Shown here: piece after piece, positions 25,931 to 34,870 of the stretch
Layout: each line of letters starts with the position of its first letter
Numbering within the stretch: the first letter of the stretch is position 1
NCBI RefSeq assembly: GCF_016741935.1
Contig: NZ_JAERRG010000005.1
Location: 186,001 to 250,000 of the forward strand
DNA length: 64,000 nt
From: Streptomyces endocoffeicus
GTDB taxonomy: Bacteria; Actinomycetota; Actinomycetes; Streptomycetales; Streptomycetaceae
Direction of reading: 5' to 3'
The notes under the pieces: model-generated
The model's database searches: none
What the model saw: only the letters and a program-made list of their open reading frames with translations
What the model was told of the DNA's origin: nothing
Translations under genes and position numbers: made by a program

Positions 25931-26851
25931 ATGATCGAGGCCCGCCATCTCAGGGTGCTGCGCGCGGTGGCCGCCACCGGCTCCTTCTCCGCCGCCGCCC
26001 GTGAGCTCGGCTGCACCCAGCCCGCCGTCAGCCAGCAGATGAAGGCCCTGGAGGGCGCCGCGGGCACCCCGCTGCTGATCCGCAGCGGGCGCGAGATGCG
26101 GCTGACCGAGGCGGGCCGGGCGCTGGTGCGGCACGCCGGCGGGATCCTGGCCGGGCTGACCGCCGCCGAGGAGGAGGTCGCGGCGATCGCCGGGCTGCGC
26201 TCGGGCCGGGTGCGGCTGGTGTCCTTCCCCAGCGGCAGCTCGACCCTGGTGCCCATGGCGCTCGCCGAGATGCGTGCGGCGCACCCCGGGACGCGGGTCT
26301 CGCTCGTGGAGGCCGAACCTCCGGGCTCGGTGGAGATGCTGCGCTCGGGCGACTGCGAGATCGCGCTGGCCTTCCGGTATCCGCAGGTGAGCGCGGAGGT
26401 GGAGGCGGCTTCGGGAGGCGGCGGCGAATGGGACGACCTGGTGCTGCGGCCACTGCTGAGCGATCGGCTGGTGGGCGTGGTGCCGGAGGGGCACAAGCTG
26501 GCGGGCGCCGGGGCGGTGGGGATCGCCGAGCTGGCCGGTGAGCCGTGGATCGCGGGCTGCCCGCGCTGCCGGGGGCATCTGGTGGAGGTGTGCGAGTCCG
26601 AGGGCTTCACCCCGCGCATCGACTTCGCGACGGACGACTATCCGACGGTCGTCGGCCTGGTCGGGGCCGGGCTGGGGGTCGCGGTGCTGCCCGAGCTGGC
26701 GCTGGAGTCGGTGCGGACCAAGGGCGCCACGACGCTGGAGGTGGAACCGGCGGTGCGGCGGGAAGTGGTGGCGCTGACCCTGCCCGACCTCGCCCGTGTC
26801 CCGGCGGTGGCGGCGACGCTGGACCGGCTGGAGCGGGCCGCCCGCAGATGA
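25931..26851 (+). CDS. LysR-family transcriptional regulator
   Basis: 306 residues. N-terminal winged helix (MIEARHLRVLRAVAATGSFS, ARELGCTQPAVSQQMKALEG) and a two-lobe effector domain (RVRLVSFPSGSSTLVPMALA, GDCEIALAFRYP, VVGLVGAGLGVAVLPELAL). An internal CPRCRG in the effector domain (residues ~212-217) could bind metal or be redox-active. It is divergent from the MOSC gene, its likely target. Confidence 0.93.
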   Translation: MIEARHLRVLRAVAATGSFSAAARELGCTQPAVSQQMKALEGAAGTPLLIRSGREMRLTEAGRALVRHAGGILAGLTAAEEEVAAIAGLRSGRVRLVSFPSGSSTLVPMALAEMRAAHPGTRVSLVEAEPPGSVEMLRSGDCEIALAFRYPQVSAEVEAASGGGGEWDDLVLRPLLSDRLVGVVPEGHKLAGAGAVGIAELAGEPWIAGCPRCRGHLVEVCESEGFTPRIDFATDDYPTVVGLVGAGLGVAVLPELALESVRTKGATTLEVEPAVRREVVALTLPDLARVPAVAATLDRLERAARR

Positions 26852-26931
26852 GCGGCGCGCGCACCACCCCGCGGGCCGTCCGCGCAGGCGCCGGGTGGCG
26901 ATAGAAGGGCGGCGGCAGAAGGACGGCGACA

Positions 26932-26947
26932 GAAGGAACGTTTCTTC
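26932..26947. promoter_or_regulatory. near-perfect 16-bp palindrome between lysR and whiD
   Basis: GAAGGAACGTTTCTTC is symmetrical at 7 of 8 positions. It sits in the convergent gap after whiD, preceded by three GAAGG-containing repeats (26903-26937). Could be a weak terminator or a leftover operator. Confidence 0.35.
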
Positions 26948-26970
26948 AGTTGGCCGGGGTCAGACCGGGA

Positions 26971-27285
26971 TCAGGATCCCGGGGCGCCCGTACTGGCGAC
27001 CGCGCGATGCCGCGCCCGCCCCATGAGCTCCTCGCGCTCGTCCTCGGTCAGCCCGCCCCACACTCCGTAGGGCTCGCGTACGGCAAGGGCGTGGGCCGCG
27101 CACTGCGCCCGTACCGGGCAGCGCATGCACACCTCTTTCGCCGACATCTCGCGTGCGCTCCGGGCAGCGCCGCGCTCCCCCTCCGGGTGGAAGAAGAGCG
27201 AGCTGTCGACCCCGCGACACGCGGCCAGGAGCTGCCAGTCCCAGAGATCGGCATTCGGGCCGGGAAGACGGGAGAAATCTGCCAT
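26971..27285 (-). CDS. whiD: WhiB-family developmental regulator WhiD
   Basis: 104 residues from ATG 27285 with GAGGAGAT upstream. MADFSRLPGPNADLWDWQLL and the four [4Fe-4S] cysteines (AACRG; CMRCPVRAQC) and the GVWGG turn plus basic tail RARHR are all present. It matches S. coelicolor WhiD, needed for late sporulation, and the position next to bldM is the same. WhiD acts by binding the principal sigma factor. Divergent from bldM across a 408-bp regulatory region. Confidence 0.95.
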   Translation of the reverse strand: MADFSRLPGPNADLWDWQLLAACRGVDSSLFFHPEGERGAARSAREMSAKEVCMRCPVRAQCAAHALAVREPYGVWGGLTEDEREELMGRARHRAVASTGAPGS

Positions 27286-27334
27286 TGCCTTATCTCCTCG
27301 AAGCGATCGGCTGCGGACGCTGTGTCCTGGGTCG

Positions 27335-27349
27335 TACACCTACGGTGTA
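27335..27349. promoter_or_regulatory. 15-bp perfect palindrome upstream of whiD
   Basis: TACACC-TAC-GGTGTA, about 50-64 bp upstream of the whiD start codon, within or next to its promoter. A dimeric regulator site is likely; which protein binds is unknown. Confidence 0.5.
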
Positions 27350-27542
27350 AGTAGATGTAAATATGACTCATTGCGAATCTAGCCACACAGACCGCCAAAT
27401 TGGAAGCAAGGTCGCCAAATGCCACCGAAGGGACTGCCTCGGGGGCTGCCCTATGGGGGAGGCGCGAAGGACGCGACCGGCGCGACGAAGCTGCTCCGTG
27501 TCCGAGCCCTCACGTAGAGTGTCGAAGGTGGCCGCCGAACCC

Positions 27543-27570
27543 CGTAACTCTTTCGGGTGACCGTCGTTGA
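27543..27570 (+). promoter_or_regulatory. sigma-BldN-dependent promoter of bldM
   Basis: CGTAAC (27543-27548), exactly 16 bp, CGTTGA (27565-27570). This is a full match to the published sigma-BldN consensus CGTAAC-N16-CGTTGA, and bldM is a known BldN target in Streptomyces. Confidence 0.88.
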
Positions 27571-27693
27571 GAGTGCGGAGGCGGTTGATGGGTAAAGCTC
27601 TCGGACAGATATCCGGGGCTGTCAATCGCTCAGGTGACGATATGTACCAGCCTGGAGGCTCAAGGTGACGCGCATCAGCTGCGGAGGACGGCC

Positions 27694-28305
27694 ATGACAT
27701 CCGTCCTCGTCTGCGACGACTCCCCGCTTGCCCGAGAGGCGCTGCGCCGCGCGGTGGCGACCGTGCCCGGCGTCGAGCGTGTGACGACGGCGGCCAACGG
27801 CGAGGAAGTCCTCCGCCGCTGGGGTGCCGACCGCTCGGATCTGATTCTGATGGACGTACGGATGCCCGGTCTCGGCGGGGTCGAGACCGTGCGGCGGCTG
27901 CTCTCCGCCGACCCCGGCGCCCGGATCATCATGCTCACGGTCGCCGAGGACCTGGACGGAGTGGCGCTGGCCGTGGCCGCCGGTGCCCGTGGCTATCTGC
28001 ACAAGGACGCCTCGCGCGCCGAGCTGCGCGCCACCGTGACCCAGGCGCTCGCCGACCCCACCTGGCGGCTGGCCCCGCGCCGGCTGCGTTCGGCCGAGAT
28101 GGGCGCCGCGCCCACGCTCACCGCGCGTGAGATCCAGGTGCTCGAGGGCATGAGCCACGGCCGGTCCAACGCGGAGATCGGCCGCGAGCTGTTCCTGTCC
28201 GAGGACACGGTCAAGACGCACGCACGCCGGTTGTTCAAGAAGCTCGGCGCGTCCGACCGGGCGCATGCGGTGGCCCTCGGGTTCCGCTGGGGTCTGGTCC
28301 GCTGA
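27694..28305 (+). CDS. bldM: orphan atypical response regulator BldM
   Basis: 203 residues from ATG 27694 with GGAGG upstream. Receiver domain MTSVLVCDDSPLAREALRRA with DVRMPGLGG and a LuxR/FixJ-type helix-turn-helix (TAREIQVLEGMSHGRSNAEI, LSEDTVKTHARRLFKKLGAS). Length and sequence match BldM, which controls aerial hyphae formation as a homodimer and late genes as a heterodimer with WhiI, and does not need phosphorylation. The reading frame upstream to 27634 is not part of the protein. Confidence 0.95.
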   Translation: MTSVLVCDDSPLAREALRRAVATVPGVERVTTAANGEEVLRRWGADRSDLILMDVRMPGLGGVETVRRLLSADPGARIIMLTVAEDLDGVALAVAAGARGYLHKDASRAELRATVTQALADPTWRLAPRRLRSAEMGAAPTLTAREIQVLEGMSHGRSNAEIGRELFLSEDTVKTHARRLFKKLGASDRAHAVALGFRWGLVR

Positions 28306-28352
28306 TCCGGCCACGACCGTTCTGACGTGCTGCGCAGCGGGGGCGCGACGGT

Positions 28353-28378
28353 CCCCGCCCGCCGGGTGGCGGGCGGGG
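28353..28378 (+). terminator. terminator after bldM
   Basis: CCCCGCCCGCC (28353-28363), loop GGGT, GGCGGGCGGGG (28368-28378): an 11-bp perfect GC stem 48 bp after the bldM stop. Confidence 0.8.
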
Positions 28379-28502
28379 CGAAAGCGTGCGCGGCGAGCGC
28401 TGTGGTGGTGGCCTGTATCAGTTCCCCGCGCTATGCCGCATCCTTGAAGGTGTGGAGTTCCTCGGGGACGAGTCGGTCGGGCGTGAGGGGAGAGCGCAGG
28501 AC

Positions 28503-29207
28503 ATGACGACAGCCGGCGCACCTGCTCATAACGCTTCAGCGCACAACTACGGACGCGATGCCACGGACCCCCCGGGCCCGAGGCACCATGGATGGATGCC
28601 GCGCGACGACGAAAGCCCAGGGGCCCCCAAGGGAGCTCCCGGGAGTACGGGGGCGATCGGCGCCCTCGTCGGGCGCGCAACCGAGGGGGACGAGCAGGCC
28701 ACCCACGATCTGCTGGCCCTGGTCCACCCGCTGGCCCTGCGCTACTGCCGTACGAGACTGTCCCGACTGCCGGGTGATGCCCGCCACTTCGTGGACGACC
28801 TGGCGCAGGAGGTCTGTCTCGCGGTGCTGTGCGCGCTGCCGCGCTACCGCGACACCGGAAAGCCCTTCGAGGCGTTCGTCGTGGCCATCGCCTCCCACAA
28901 GGTCGCCGATCTGCAGCGGGCCGCCATGCGCCACCCGGGCTCCACGGCCGTCCCCTCGGACGAGATGCCGGAGCAGCCGGACAATTCGCTGGGGCCCGAG
29001 GAGCGGGCGCTGCTCAGCAGCGACGCGGAGTGGGCCAAGAAGCTGCTGGCCAACCTTCCGGAGAACCAGCGCGAGCTGGTGCTGCTGCGGGTCGCGGTCG
29101 GGCTGACTGCGGAGGAGACCGGGCAGATGCTCGGGATGTCCCCCGGCGCGGTGCGGGTCGCCCAGCACCGGGCGCTGAGCAGGCTGCGCGCGCTCGCCGA
29201 GCAGTGA
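28503..29207 (+). CDS. shbA: ECF-type sigma factor, SigD/ShbA orthologue
   Basis: 234 residues from ATG 28503 (GGGGAG 10 nt upstream); ATG 28596 would give 203 residues, closer to the usual family length, and cannot be excluded. Region 2 is ARHFVDDLAQEVCLAVLCAL with YRDTGKPFEAFVVAIASHKV, region 4 is LPENQRELVLLRVAVGLTAE and GMSPGAVRVAQHRALSRLRA. Position between bldM and guaB mirrors sigD of Mycobacterium (whiB3-sigD-guaB2) and shbA of Streptomyces, whose product drives transcription of hrdB. No anti-sigma gene adjoins. The name rests on synteny and sequence memory. Confidence 0.82.
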   Translation: MTTAGAPAHNASAHNYGRDATDPPGPRHHGWMPRDDESPGAPKGAPGSTGAIGALVGRATEGDEQATHDLLALVHPLALRYCRTRLSRLPGDARHFVDDLAQEVCLAVLCALPRYRDTGKPFEAFVVAIASHKVADLQRAAMRHPGSTAVPSDEMPEQPDNSLGPEERALLSSDAEWAKKLLANLPENQRELVLLRVAVGLTAEETGQMLGMSPGAVRVAQHRALSRLRALAEQ

Positions 29208-29391
29208 GCCGGGGGCCCACCGGAGTTTGCAGTGAGCCCGGGGCCCACCGGAGTTCCGGTCGGCTCGTTACCTTGTTGTGCCTTCCGCATTTAGCAGCTC
29301 GCTGAGAAGTTATCCACAGGGCGGAATGAGGCACTCGGGGAGCCCGTTAGCATGGGAGTCCGCGCTGGGGCAAGACCATTGGAAGGGTGTC

Positions 29392-30894
29392 ATGACTGAC
29401 AACGTCGACGGAGTGCCTGAGAAGTTCGCCATGCTCGGGCTGACGTACGACGACGTGCTGCTGCTGCCGGGCGCCTCCGAGGTGCTGCCGAACGCGGTCG
29501 ACACCTCGTCCAGGGTCTCCCGGAACGTCCGGGTGAATGTGCCGCTGCTGTCCGCCGCCATGGACAAGGTCACCGAGTCCCGGATGGCCATCGCCATGGC
29601 CCGGCAGGGCGGCGTGGGCGTGCTGCACCGCAATCTGTCCATCGAGGACCAGGCCAACCAGGTCGACCTGGTCAAGCGGTCGGAGTCCGGCATGGTCACC
29701 GACCCGATCACGGTCCGGCCGGACGCCACGCTGCACGAGGCGGACGCGCTGTGCGCGAAGTTCCGCATCAGCGGTGTGCCGGTCACGGACGCCGTGGGCA
29801 AGCTGCTCGGCATCGTCACCAACCGTGACATGGCCTTCGAGGTCGACCGGGGCCGTCAGGTCCGCGAGGTCATGACCCCGATGCCGCTGGTCACCGGCAA
29901 GGTGGGGATCTCCGGCGAGGACGCGATGCAGCTGCTGCGCCGCCACAAGATCGAGAAGCTGCCGCTGGTCGATGACGCGGGCGTGCTCAAGGGCCTGATC
30001 ACGGTCAAGGACTTCGTGAAGGCCGAGAAGTACCCCCACGCGGCGAAGGACGCGGGCGGCCGGCTGGTCGTCGGTGCCGCCGTCGGCGTCGGCGACGAGT
30101 CGTACGAGCGGGCGCAGGCGCTGGTCGAGGCCGGGGCCGACTTCCTGGTCGTGGACAGCGCGCACGGCCACAGCCGGGGCATCCTCGACATGATCGCCAA
30201 GATCAAGTCCAATATCGCGGTCGATGTGGTGGGCGGAAATGTCGCCACCAAGGACGGTGCCCAGGCGCTGATCGACGCGGGGGTGGACGGGGTCAAGGTC
30301 GGCGTCGGCCCGGGCTCGATCTGCACCACGCGCGTGGTCGCGGGCATCGGCGTGCCGCAGGTGACGGCGATCTACGAGGCCGCCCGCGCCTGCCACGCGG
30401 CCGGGGTGCCGCTGATCGGCGACGGCGGTCTGCAGTTCTCGGGCGACATCGCCAAGGCGATCGCGGCCGGTGCGGACACCGTGATGCTGGGCAGCCTGCT
30501 GGCCGGCTGCGAGGAGTCGCCGGGCGAGATGGTCTTCATCAACGGCAAGCAGTTCAAGTCCTACCGGGGCATGGGCTCCCTGGCCGCGATGCAGACGCGT
30601 GGCCAGGCCCGCTCGTACTCCAAGGACCGCTACTTCCAGGACAACGTCCTGTCCGAGGACAAGCTGGTCCCCGAGGGCATCGAGGGCCAGGTGCCCTACC
30701 GCGGCCCGCTGGCCTCGGTCGCGCACCAGCTGGTGGGCGGTCTGCGGGCGTCGATGGGCTATGTCGGCTCGGCCAATGTGGCGGAGCTGAAGGAGAAGGG
30801 CCGCTTTGTGCGGATCACCGCGGCGGGCCTCAAGGAGAGCCACCCGCATGACATCCAGATGACCACCGAGGCGCCGAACTACTCCGGCCGTTGA
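29392..30894 (+). CDS. guaB: inosine-5'-monophosphate dehydrogenase
   Basis: 500 residues from ATG 29392 with GGAAGGG upstream. LTYDDVLLLPGASEVLPNAV opens the TIM barrel; two CBS domains (about residues 100-225) follow; the catalytic loop GVGPGSICTTRVVAG holds the nucleophilic Cys and the flap has YRGMGSLAAM. It converts IMP to XMP with NAD+, the first committed step of GMP synthesis. A short duplicated segment (GGGGCCCACCGGAGTT, near 29213 and 29238) precedes the promoter region. Confidence 0.97.
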   Translation: MTDNVDGVPEKFAMLGLTYDDVLLLPGASEVLPNAVDTSSRVSRNVRVNVPLLSAAMDKVTESRMAIAMARQGGVGVLHRNLSIEDQANQVDLVKRSESGMVTDPITVRPDATLHEADALCAKFRISGVPVTDAVGKLLGIVTNRDMAFEVDRGRQVREVMTPMPLVTGKVGISGEDAMQLLRRHKIEKLPLVDDAGVLKGLITVKDFVKAEKYPHAAKDAGGRLVVGAAVGVGDESYERAQALVEAGADFLVVDSAHGHSRGILDMIAKIKSNIAVDVVGGNVATKDGAQALIDAGVDGVKVGVGPGSICTTRVVAGIGVPQVTAIYEAARACHAAGVPLIGDGGLQFSGDIAKAIAAGADTVMLGSLLAGCEESPGEMVFINGKQFKSYRGMGSLAAMQTRGQARSYSKDRYFQDNVLSEDKLVPEGIEGQVPYRGPLASVAHQLVGGLRASMGYVGSANVAELKEKGRFVRITAAGLKESHPHDIQMTTEAPNYSGR

Positions 30895-31019
30895 TCCGCG
30901 CCGTCCGCTGATCCGCGCTGCCCGCGCCGTCTGTGTCCGCGCCGTTCACCCGGGCGACCTTGCGACGGTGCGGGCAGGGATACTGGGACGGCTGTTCGTG
31001 AACAGGGAAAGGCACCCAC

Positions 31020-32147
31020 GTGACTGAGATCGAGATCGGGCGCGGCAAGCGCGGCCGCAGGGCGTACGCGTTCGACGACATCGCCGTTGTGCCGAGTCGT
31101 CGCACCCGGGACCCGAAGGAGGTCTCGATCGCCTGGCAGATCGACGCCTACCGCTTCGAGCTGCCGTTCCTGGCCGCGCCGATGGACTCGGTGGTCTCGC
31201 CCCGCACCGCGATCCGCATCGGTGAGCTCGGCGGCCTCGGGGTGCTCAACCTCGAGGGGCTCTGGACCCGTTACGAGGACCCGGAGCCGCTGCTGGCGGA
31301 GATCGCCGAGCTGGACGAGCGCACCGCGACCACCCGGATGCAGGAGATCTACGCCGAGCCGATCAAGGAGGAGCTGATCGGCCAGCGCCTGAAGGAGGTG
31401 CGGGACGCGGGCGTGGTGACCGCCGCCGCCCTGTCCCCGCAGCGCACGGCGCAGTTCTCCAAGGCCGTGGTGGACGCGGGGGTCGACATCTTCGTGATCC
31501 GCGGGACCACGGTCTCCGCCGAGCATGTCTCCGGTGCCGCCGAGCCGCTCAACCTCAAGCAGTTCATCTATGAGCTGGACGTCCCGGTGATCGTGGGCGG
31601 CTGCGCCACCTACACGGCCGCGCTGCACCTGATGCGCACCGGCGCGGCCGGTGTGCTGGTGGGCTTCGGCGGCGGCGCCGCGCACACCACCCGCAATGTG
31701 CTGGGCATCCAGGTGCCGATGGCCACGGCGGTCGCCGATGTCGCCGCCGCCCGCCGGGACTACATGGACGAGTCCGGCGGCCGCTATGTGCATGTGATCG
31801 CCGACGGCGGCGTCGGCTGGAGCGGCGATCTGCCGAAGGCTGTCGCCTGCGGCGCGGACGCGGTGATGATGGGCTCCCCGCTGGCCCGCGCCACGGACGC
31901 ACCGGGCCGCGGTCACCACTGGGGCATGGAGGCCGTGCACGACGAGGTGCCGCGCGGCAAGCGGATGAACCTGGGCACGGTGGGCTCCACCGAGGAGATC
32001 CTCCTCGGCCCCTCGCACACCACCGACGGCTCGATGAACTTCTTCGGCGCGCTGCGCCGCGCGATGGCCACGACCGGCTACTCGGAGCTCAAGGAGTTCC
32101 AGCGGGTCGAGGTCACGGTCGCGCCGTCGGCCCGCGACAAGCGCTGA
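31020..32147 (+). CDS. guaB3: GuaB3 family IMP dehydrogenase-related protein
   Basis: 375 residues from GTG 31020 (MTEIEIGRGKRGRRAYAFDD). It has the IMPDH/GMPR barrel without CBS domains (AAPMDSVVSPRTAIRIGELG; VIVGGCATYTAALHLMRTGA; DGGVGWSGDLPKAVACGADA). The phosphate loop reads GFGGGAAHTTRNVLG, so the SICTT catalytic cysteine of IMPDH is absent at that place. Actinobacterial guaB3 follows guaB as here; its true activity is still debated. It ends before a very strong terminator. Confidence 0.93.
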   Translation: MTEIEIGRGKRGRRAYAFDDIAVVPSRRTRDPKEVSIAWQIDAYRFELPFLAAPMDSVVSPRTAIRIGELGGLGVLNLEGLWTRYEDPEPLLAEIAELDERTATTRMQEIYAEPIKEELIGQRLKEVRDAGVVTAAALSPQRTAQFSKAVVDAGVDIFVIRGTTVSAEHVSGAAEPLNLKQFIYELDVPVIVGGCATYTAALHLMRTGAAGVLVGFGGGAAHTTRNVLGIQVPMATAVADVAAARRDYMDESGGRYVHVIADGGVGWSGDLPKAVACGADAVMMGSPLARATDAPGRGHHWGMEAVHDEVPRGKRMNLGTVGSTEEILLGPSHTTDGSMNFFGALRRAMATTGYSELKEFQRVEVTVAPSARDKR

Positions 32148-32200
32148 GCGTCCTTCACAAGCCGGTTCGGCAATCGGTTCGGCAACCGGTTCAGCGATTC

Positions 32201-32249
32201 AGCGAGGGGAAGGCCCCGACCGCGAGGCGGTCGGGGCCTTCCCCTCGCT
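32201..32249. terminator. 23-bp perfect stem bidirectional terminator
   Basis: The left arm 32201-32223 (AGCGAGGGGAAGGCCCCGAC plus CGC) and the right arm 32227-32249 are perfectly complementary around a 3-nt GAG loop. It separates guaB3 from the convergent membrane-protein gene. Immediately before it, CGGTTCGGCAA-type direct repeats run from 32163 to 32192. Confidence 0.93.
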
Positions 32250-32279
32250 GTGTTGCCTGTGGGCGTGTTGCCCGTGGGA

Positions 32280-32969
32280 TCAGCGGTTGCTGATCCGGTA
32301 GGCGGTGCTGACCGCGGCGACCGGCGCGAGCGCCATGAAGATGTAGGTCAGCGCGTCGGAGTCTTCCTTCCACGACTTCCACAGGTCGCTGAAGTGGTCG
32401 AAGAAGATCTCGTTCGAGGAGAGCACCTGGCTGCTGGCGCCGCCGCCGATCTTGTCGGCGTAGTTGCTCATCACATCGTGCAGGATCATGGCGTAGCCGT
32501 AGAGCTCGCCGAGGAACACCGCGGCCAGGGCCAGCACCGCCCCGACCACCCACAGCCCCGTGTTGCGGCCGCCCAGCTTGGCGACCGCCAGACCGATGAG
32601 CGCGCCGACGACCACACCGGCGTACGCGAACTGCGTGACCTCCGGCGGGGTCTTGTCCGTGTCCGCCATCGCGCTCAGCAGGAACGCGTAGAGGAACGCG
32701 CCGACGACCGTGGCCACGAGGGCCGCGCCCACCGCCAGCAGCGGGTTGCCCGGACGCCCGGCCGGCGGCGCGGGCGGCGGGAAGCCGCCGCCGTACTGCG
32801 GCTGAGGCTGCTGGGGCTGCTGCGGCTGGCCCTGCGGGTAGCCGTAGCCGGGCTGCTGCGCGGAGCCGTACCCACCGGCCTGCTGGGGCGGGGCGGGCTG
32901 CTGCGGATAGCCGCCCGGCTGCTGCGGATACCCGCCTGGCTGCTGTGGCTGCTGCCAGTTCTGGCTCAT
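32280..32969 (-). CDS. Gln/Pro-rich membrane protein, unknown function
   Basis: 229 residues from ATG 32969 (MSQNWQQPQQPGGYPQQPGG). The first ~85 residues are a Q/P/G/Y-rich low-complexity region with GGYPQQP repeats. Then four hydrophobic segments (LLAVGAALVATVVGAFLYAF; FAYAGVVVGALIGLAVA; LWVVGAVLALAAVFLGELYG; LTYIFMALAPVAAVSTAY) with the motif VAKLGGRNTG between two of them. It shares the AKLGGR/GKLGGR element and overall layout with the next gene (33180-33623), suggesting an old duplication. Confidence 0.85.
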   Translation of the reverse strand: MSQNWQQPQQPGGYPQQPGGYPQQPAPPQQAGGYGSAQQPGYGYPQGQPQQPQQPQPQYGGGFPPPAPPAGRPGNPLLAVGAALVATVVGAFLYAFLLSAMADTDKTPPEVTQFAYAGVVVGALIGLAVAKLGGRNTGLWVVGAVLALAAVFLGELYGYAMILHDVMSNYADKIGGGASSQVLSSNEIFFDHFSDLWKSWKEDSDALTYIFMALAPVAAVSTAYRISNR

Positions 32970-33179
32970 GGAATTCCCCCGGGGATGTGAAGGTGTTGAG
33001 ACCGCGTTCCGGGGACAGCTCGGCTGATGAGCGGCTGCGGGCTGGGAACGCGGAAGGAAACTTTCGAGCCATAAAAGTAACAGGCATGCATGACAATCAG
33101 ACAAGTCGTGTCTGACGTCCGTGACATGGCTGGGACCGGACGGAGACACGCTGGCCCGGCATATGCGGATTCGTCGCCG

Positions 33180-33623
33180 CTATTCGGTGACCCGCTTCGC
33201 GACGAGGTAACTCTCCGCCCCCGCCACGGCGTAGAAGGTGATGTCGTTGCGCCCCAGGATGTGATCGCGCCAGTAGTCCGCCACCAGCCCGAAGTGCTTG
33301 ATCAGGGTGTCCGCGGTGGGCCAGGAGCTCTCGTCCCCCATCAGCACCGCGGCGCCGATCAGTTGCGCCAGCGAAACGCTGACCACGGCCAGCGGTATCC
33401 CGACGAGCGCCAGCAGCGGCGCCCGGCCGCCCAGCTTGCCCAGCGCGGCGCCGGTCAACAGCCCGATGCACAGCGCCCAGTAGCCGACCTCCTGGCCACG
33501 GTGGCCGATTTTGCCCTGGATGAAGCCGAAAATCAGGGCTCCGAGCAGGGCCGCCGCGATGCCCGCCGCGAGGCCACGGGTCGGTCGTGGGGCCTGAGCT
33601 GCGGAGGAAGCGGACGCGATCAT
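33180..33623 (-). CDS. small membrane protein related to the preceding gene product
   Basis: 147 residues from ATG 33623 (MIASASSAAQAPRPTRGLAA). Hydrophobic segments GLAAGIAAALLGALIFGFIQ, GYWALCIGLLTGAALGKLGG and LLALVGIPLAVVSVSLAQLI are followed by a soluble end (DTLIKHFGLVADYWRDHILG). The GKLGGRAPLLAL element and the DHF/KHF-DLW/DYW tail match the 32280-32969 product. Function unknown. Confidence 0.8.
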   Translation of the reverse strand: MIASASSAAQAPRPTRGLAAGIAAALLGALIFGFIQGKIGHRGQEVGYWALCIGLLTGAALGKLGGRAPLLALVGIPLAVVSVSLAQLIGAAVLMGDESSWPTADTLIKHFGLVADYWRDHILGRNDITFYAVAGAESYLVAKRVTE

Positions 33624-33712
33624 GACCGCAAGGTAGCAGTGGCATGGCCGCACGGTGGTGCGAATGACATCAGTGCCGGGACAGAATCCGGCATAAGCAA
33701 TAATGTCAACTT

Positions 33713-34870
33713 ATGGCGCAGAACAAGTCGTTCAATGGGCGGGACATGGGTATCGACCTCGGCACCGCCAACACACTGGTGTACGTACGGGGCAGGGGCA
33801 TCGTGCTCAATGAGCCGTCGGTTGTGGCCGTGAACACAGTCGACGGCAGTGTGCTGTCGGTGGGTTCGGCGGCCAAGGAGACCATGGGGCGGACACCGAC
33901 GAACATCGTCGCCGTGCGGCCGCTGCGCGATGGCGTGATCGCCGATTTCGAGATCGCCGAGCGCATGCTGCGGTACTTCATCAAGAAGGTCATGGGCAGC
34001 CGCCGGCTGGCCCGCCCCCGTGTGGTGGTCTGTGTGCCCTCCGGGATCACCGGCGTCGAGCGGCGCGCGGTGATGGAGGCCGCCACCCAGGCCGGGGCGC
34101 GTCAGGTGCATCTGGTCGAGGAGCCCATCGCGGCGGCGATCGGCGCGGGGCTGCCGGTGAGCGAGCCGACCGGCTGCATGGTCGTCGACATCGGCGGCGG
34201 TACGACGGAGGTCGCCGTGGTCTCGCTCGGCGGCATCGTCACCGCGCGGTCGGTGCGCACCGCGGGCGATGCGATGGATGTCGCGATCACCTCCTATGTG
34301 AAGAAGCAGTACGCGCTGGCGATCGGTGAGCGGTCCGCCGAGGAGATCAAGGTCTCCATCGGCTCCGCCTCGCCCACCGGGCCGCTGTCCGTACCGCGGG
34401 TCTCGGAGTCCGTCCGGCGGCCCGAGCGGAATGTCGAGGTGTTCATCCCGGGCCAGAGCGAGGACAACGAGGACACCCAGGCGCTGCTGCCGCCGGACCG
34501 CTGCACCATCCGCGGCCGGGACCAGGCGACCGGGCTGCCCAGGGTGCTCGAACTGACCTCGGACGAGGTGCGGCACGCCCTCGCCGAGCCGGTGGACAGC
34601 ATCGTCGCGGCCGTACGGGCCACGCTCGACGAGACCCCGCCGGAGCTGGCGGGCGACATCATGGACCGCGGCATCGTGCTGACCGGCGGCGGGGCCCTGC
34701 TGCGCGGCCTGGACGTACGGCTGGGGCGCGAGCTGAACATCCCGGTGCTGGTGGCCGACGACCCGCTGGACTGCGTGGCCATCGGCACCGGCCGCTGCGT
34801 GGAGGACTTCGCGTCCCTGCGCACCGCGATGGACGCACGACCTCGTCGGCCGGACGCCGTGCGGGTGTGA
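33713..34870 (+). CDS. MreB/Mbl-like actin family protein with inserted loop
   Basis: 385 residues. Actin ATPase phosphate loops GIDLGTANTLVYV and DIGGGTTEVAVVSLGG, connecting motif VCVPSGITGVERRAV, and adenosine motif VLTGGGALLRGLD are intact. Between residues ~215 and 255 an extra segment (SASPTGPLSVPRVSESVRRP, RNVEVFIPGQSEDNEDTQAL) interrupts the normal GSA...RGRDxxTGLP sequence, lengthening the protein by about 35 residues relative to MreB. It is not in an mreBCD cluster, so it is an extra Mbl-like paralogue. No Shine-Dalgarno is seen before ATG 33713 and a TAATGT lies 6 nt upstream, so translation may be leaderless. Confidence 0.88.
   Translation: MAQNKSFNGRDMGIDLGTANTLVYVRGRGIVLNEPSVVAVNTVDGSVLSVGSAAKETMGRTPTNIVAVRPLRDGVIADFEIAERMLRYFIKKVMGSRRLARPRVVVCVPSGITGVERRAVMEAATQAGARQVHLVEEPIAAAIGAGLPVSEPTGCMVVDIGGGTTEVAVVSLGGIVTARSVRTAGDAMDVAITSYVKKQYALAIGERSAEEIKVSIGSASPTGPLSVPRVSESVRRPERNVEVFIPGQSEDNEDTQALLPPDRCTIRGRDQATGLPRVLELTSDEVRHALAEPVDSIVAAVRATLDETPPELAGDIMDRGIVLTGGGALLRGLDVRLGRELNIPVLVADDPLDCVAIGTGRCVEDFASLRTAMDARPRRPDAVRV

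Larger units (their letters stand above)
27286..27693. other. divergent whiD/bldM regulatory region
   Basis: This 408-bp gap has no supported gene. It contains the whiD ribosome site, the TACACC-TAC-GGTGTA palindrome (27335-27349), an AT-rich stretch (27350-27385), and the sigma-BldN type promoter of bldM (27543-27570) with a 124-nt leader. Short reading frames that cross it are not convincing. Confidence 0.7.
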
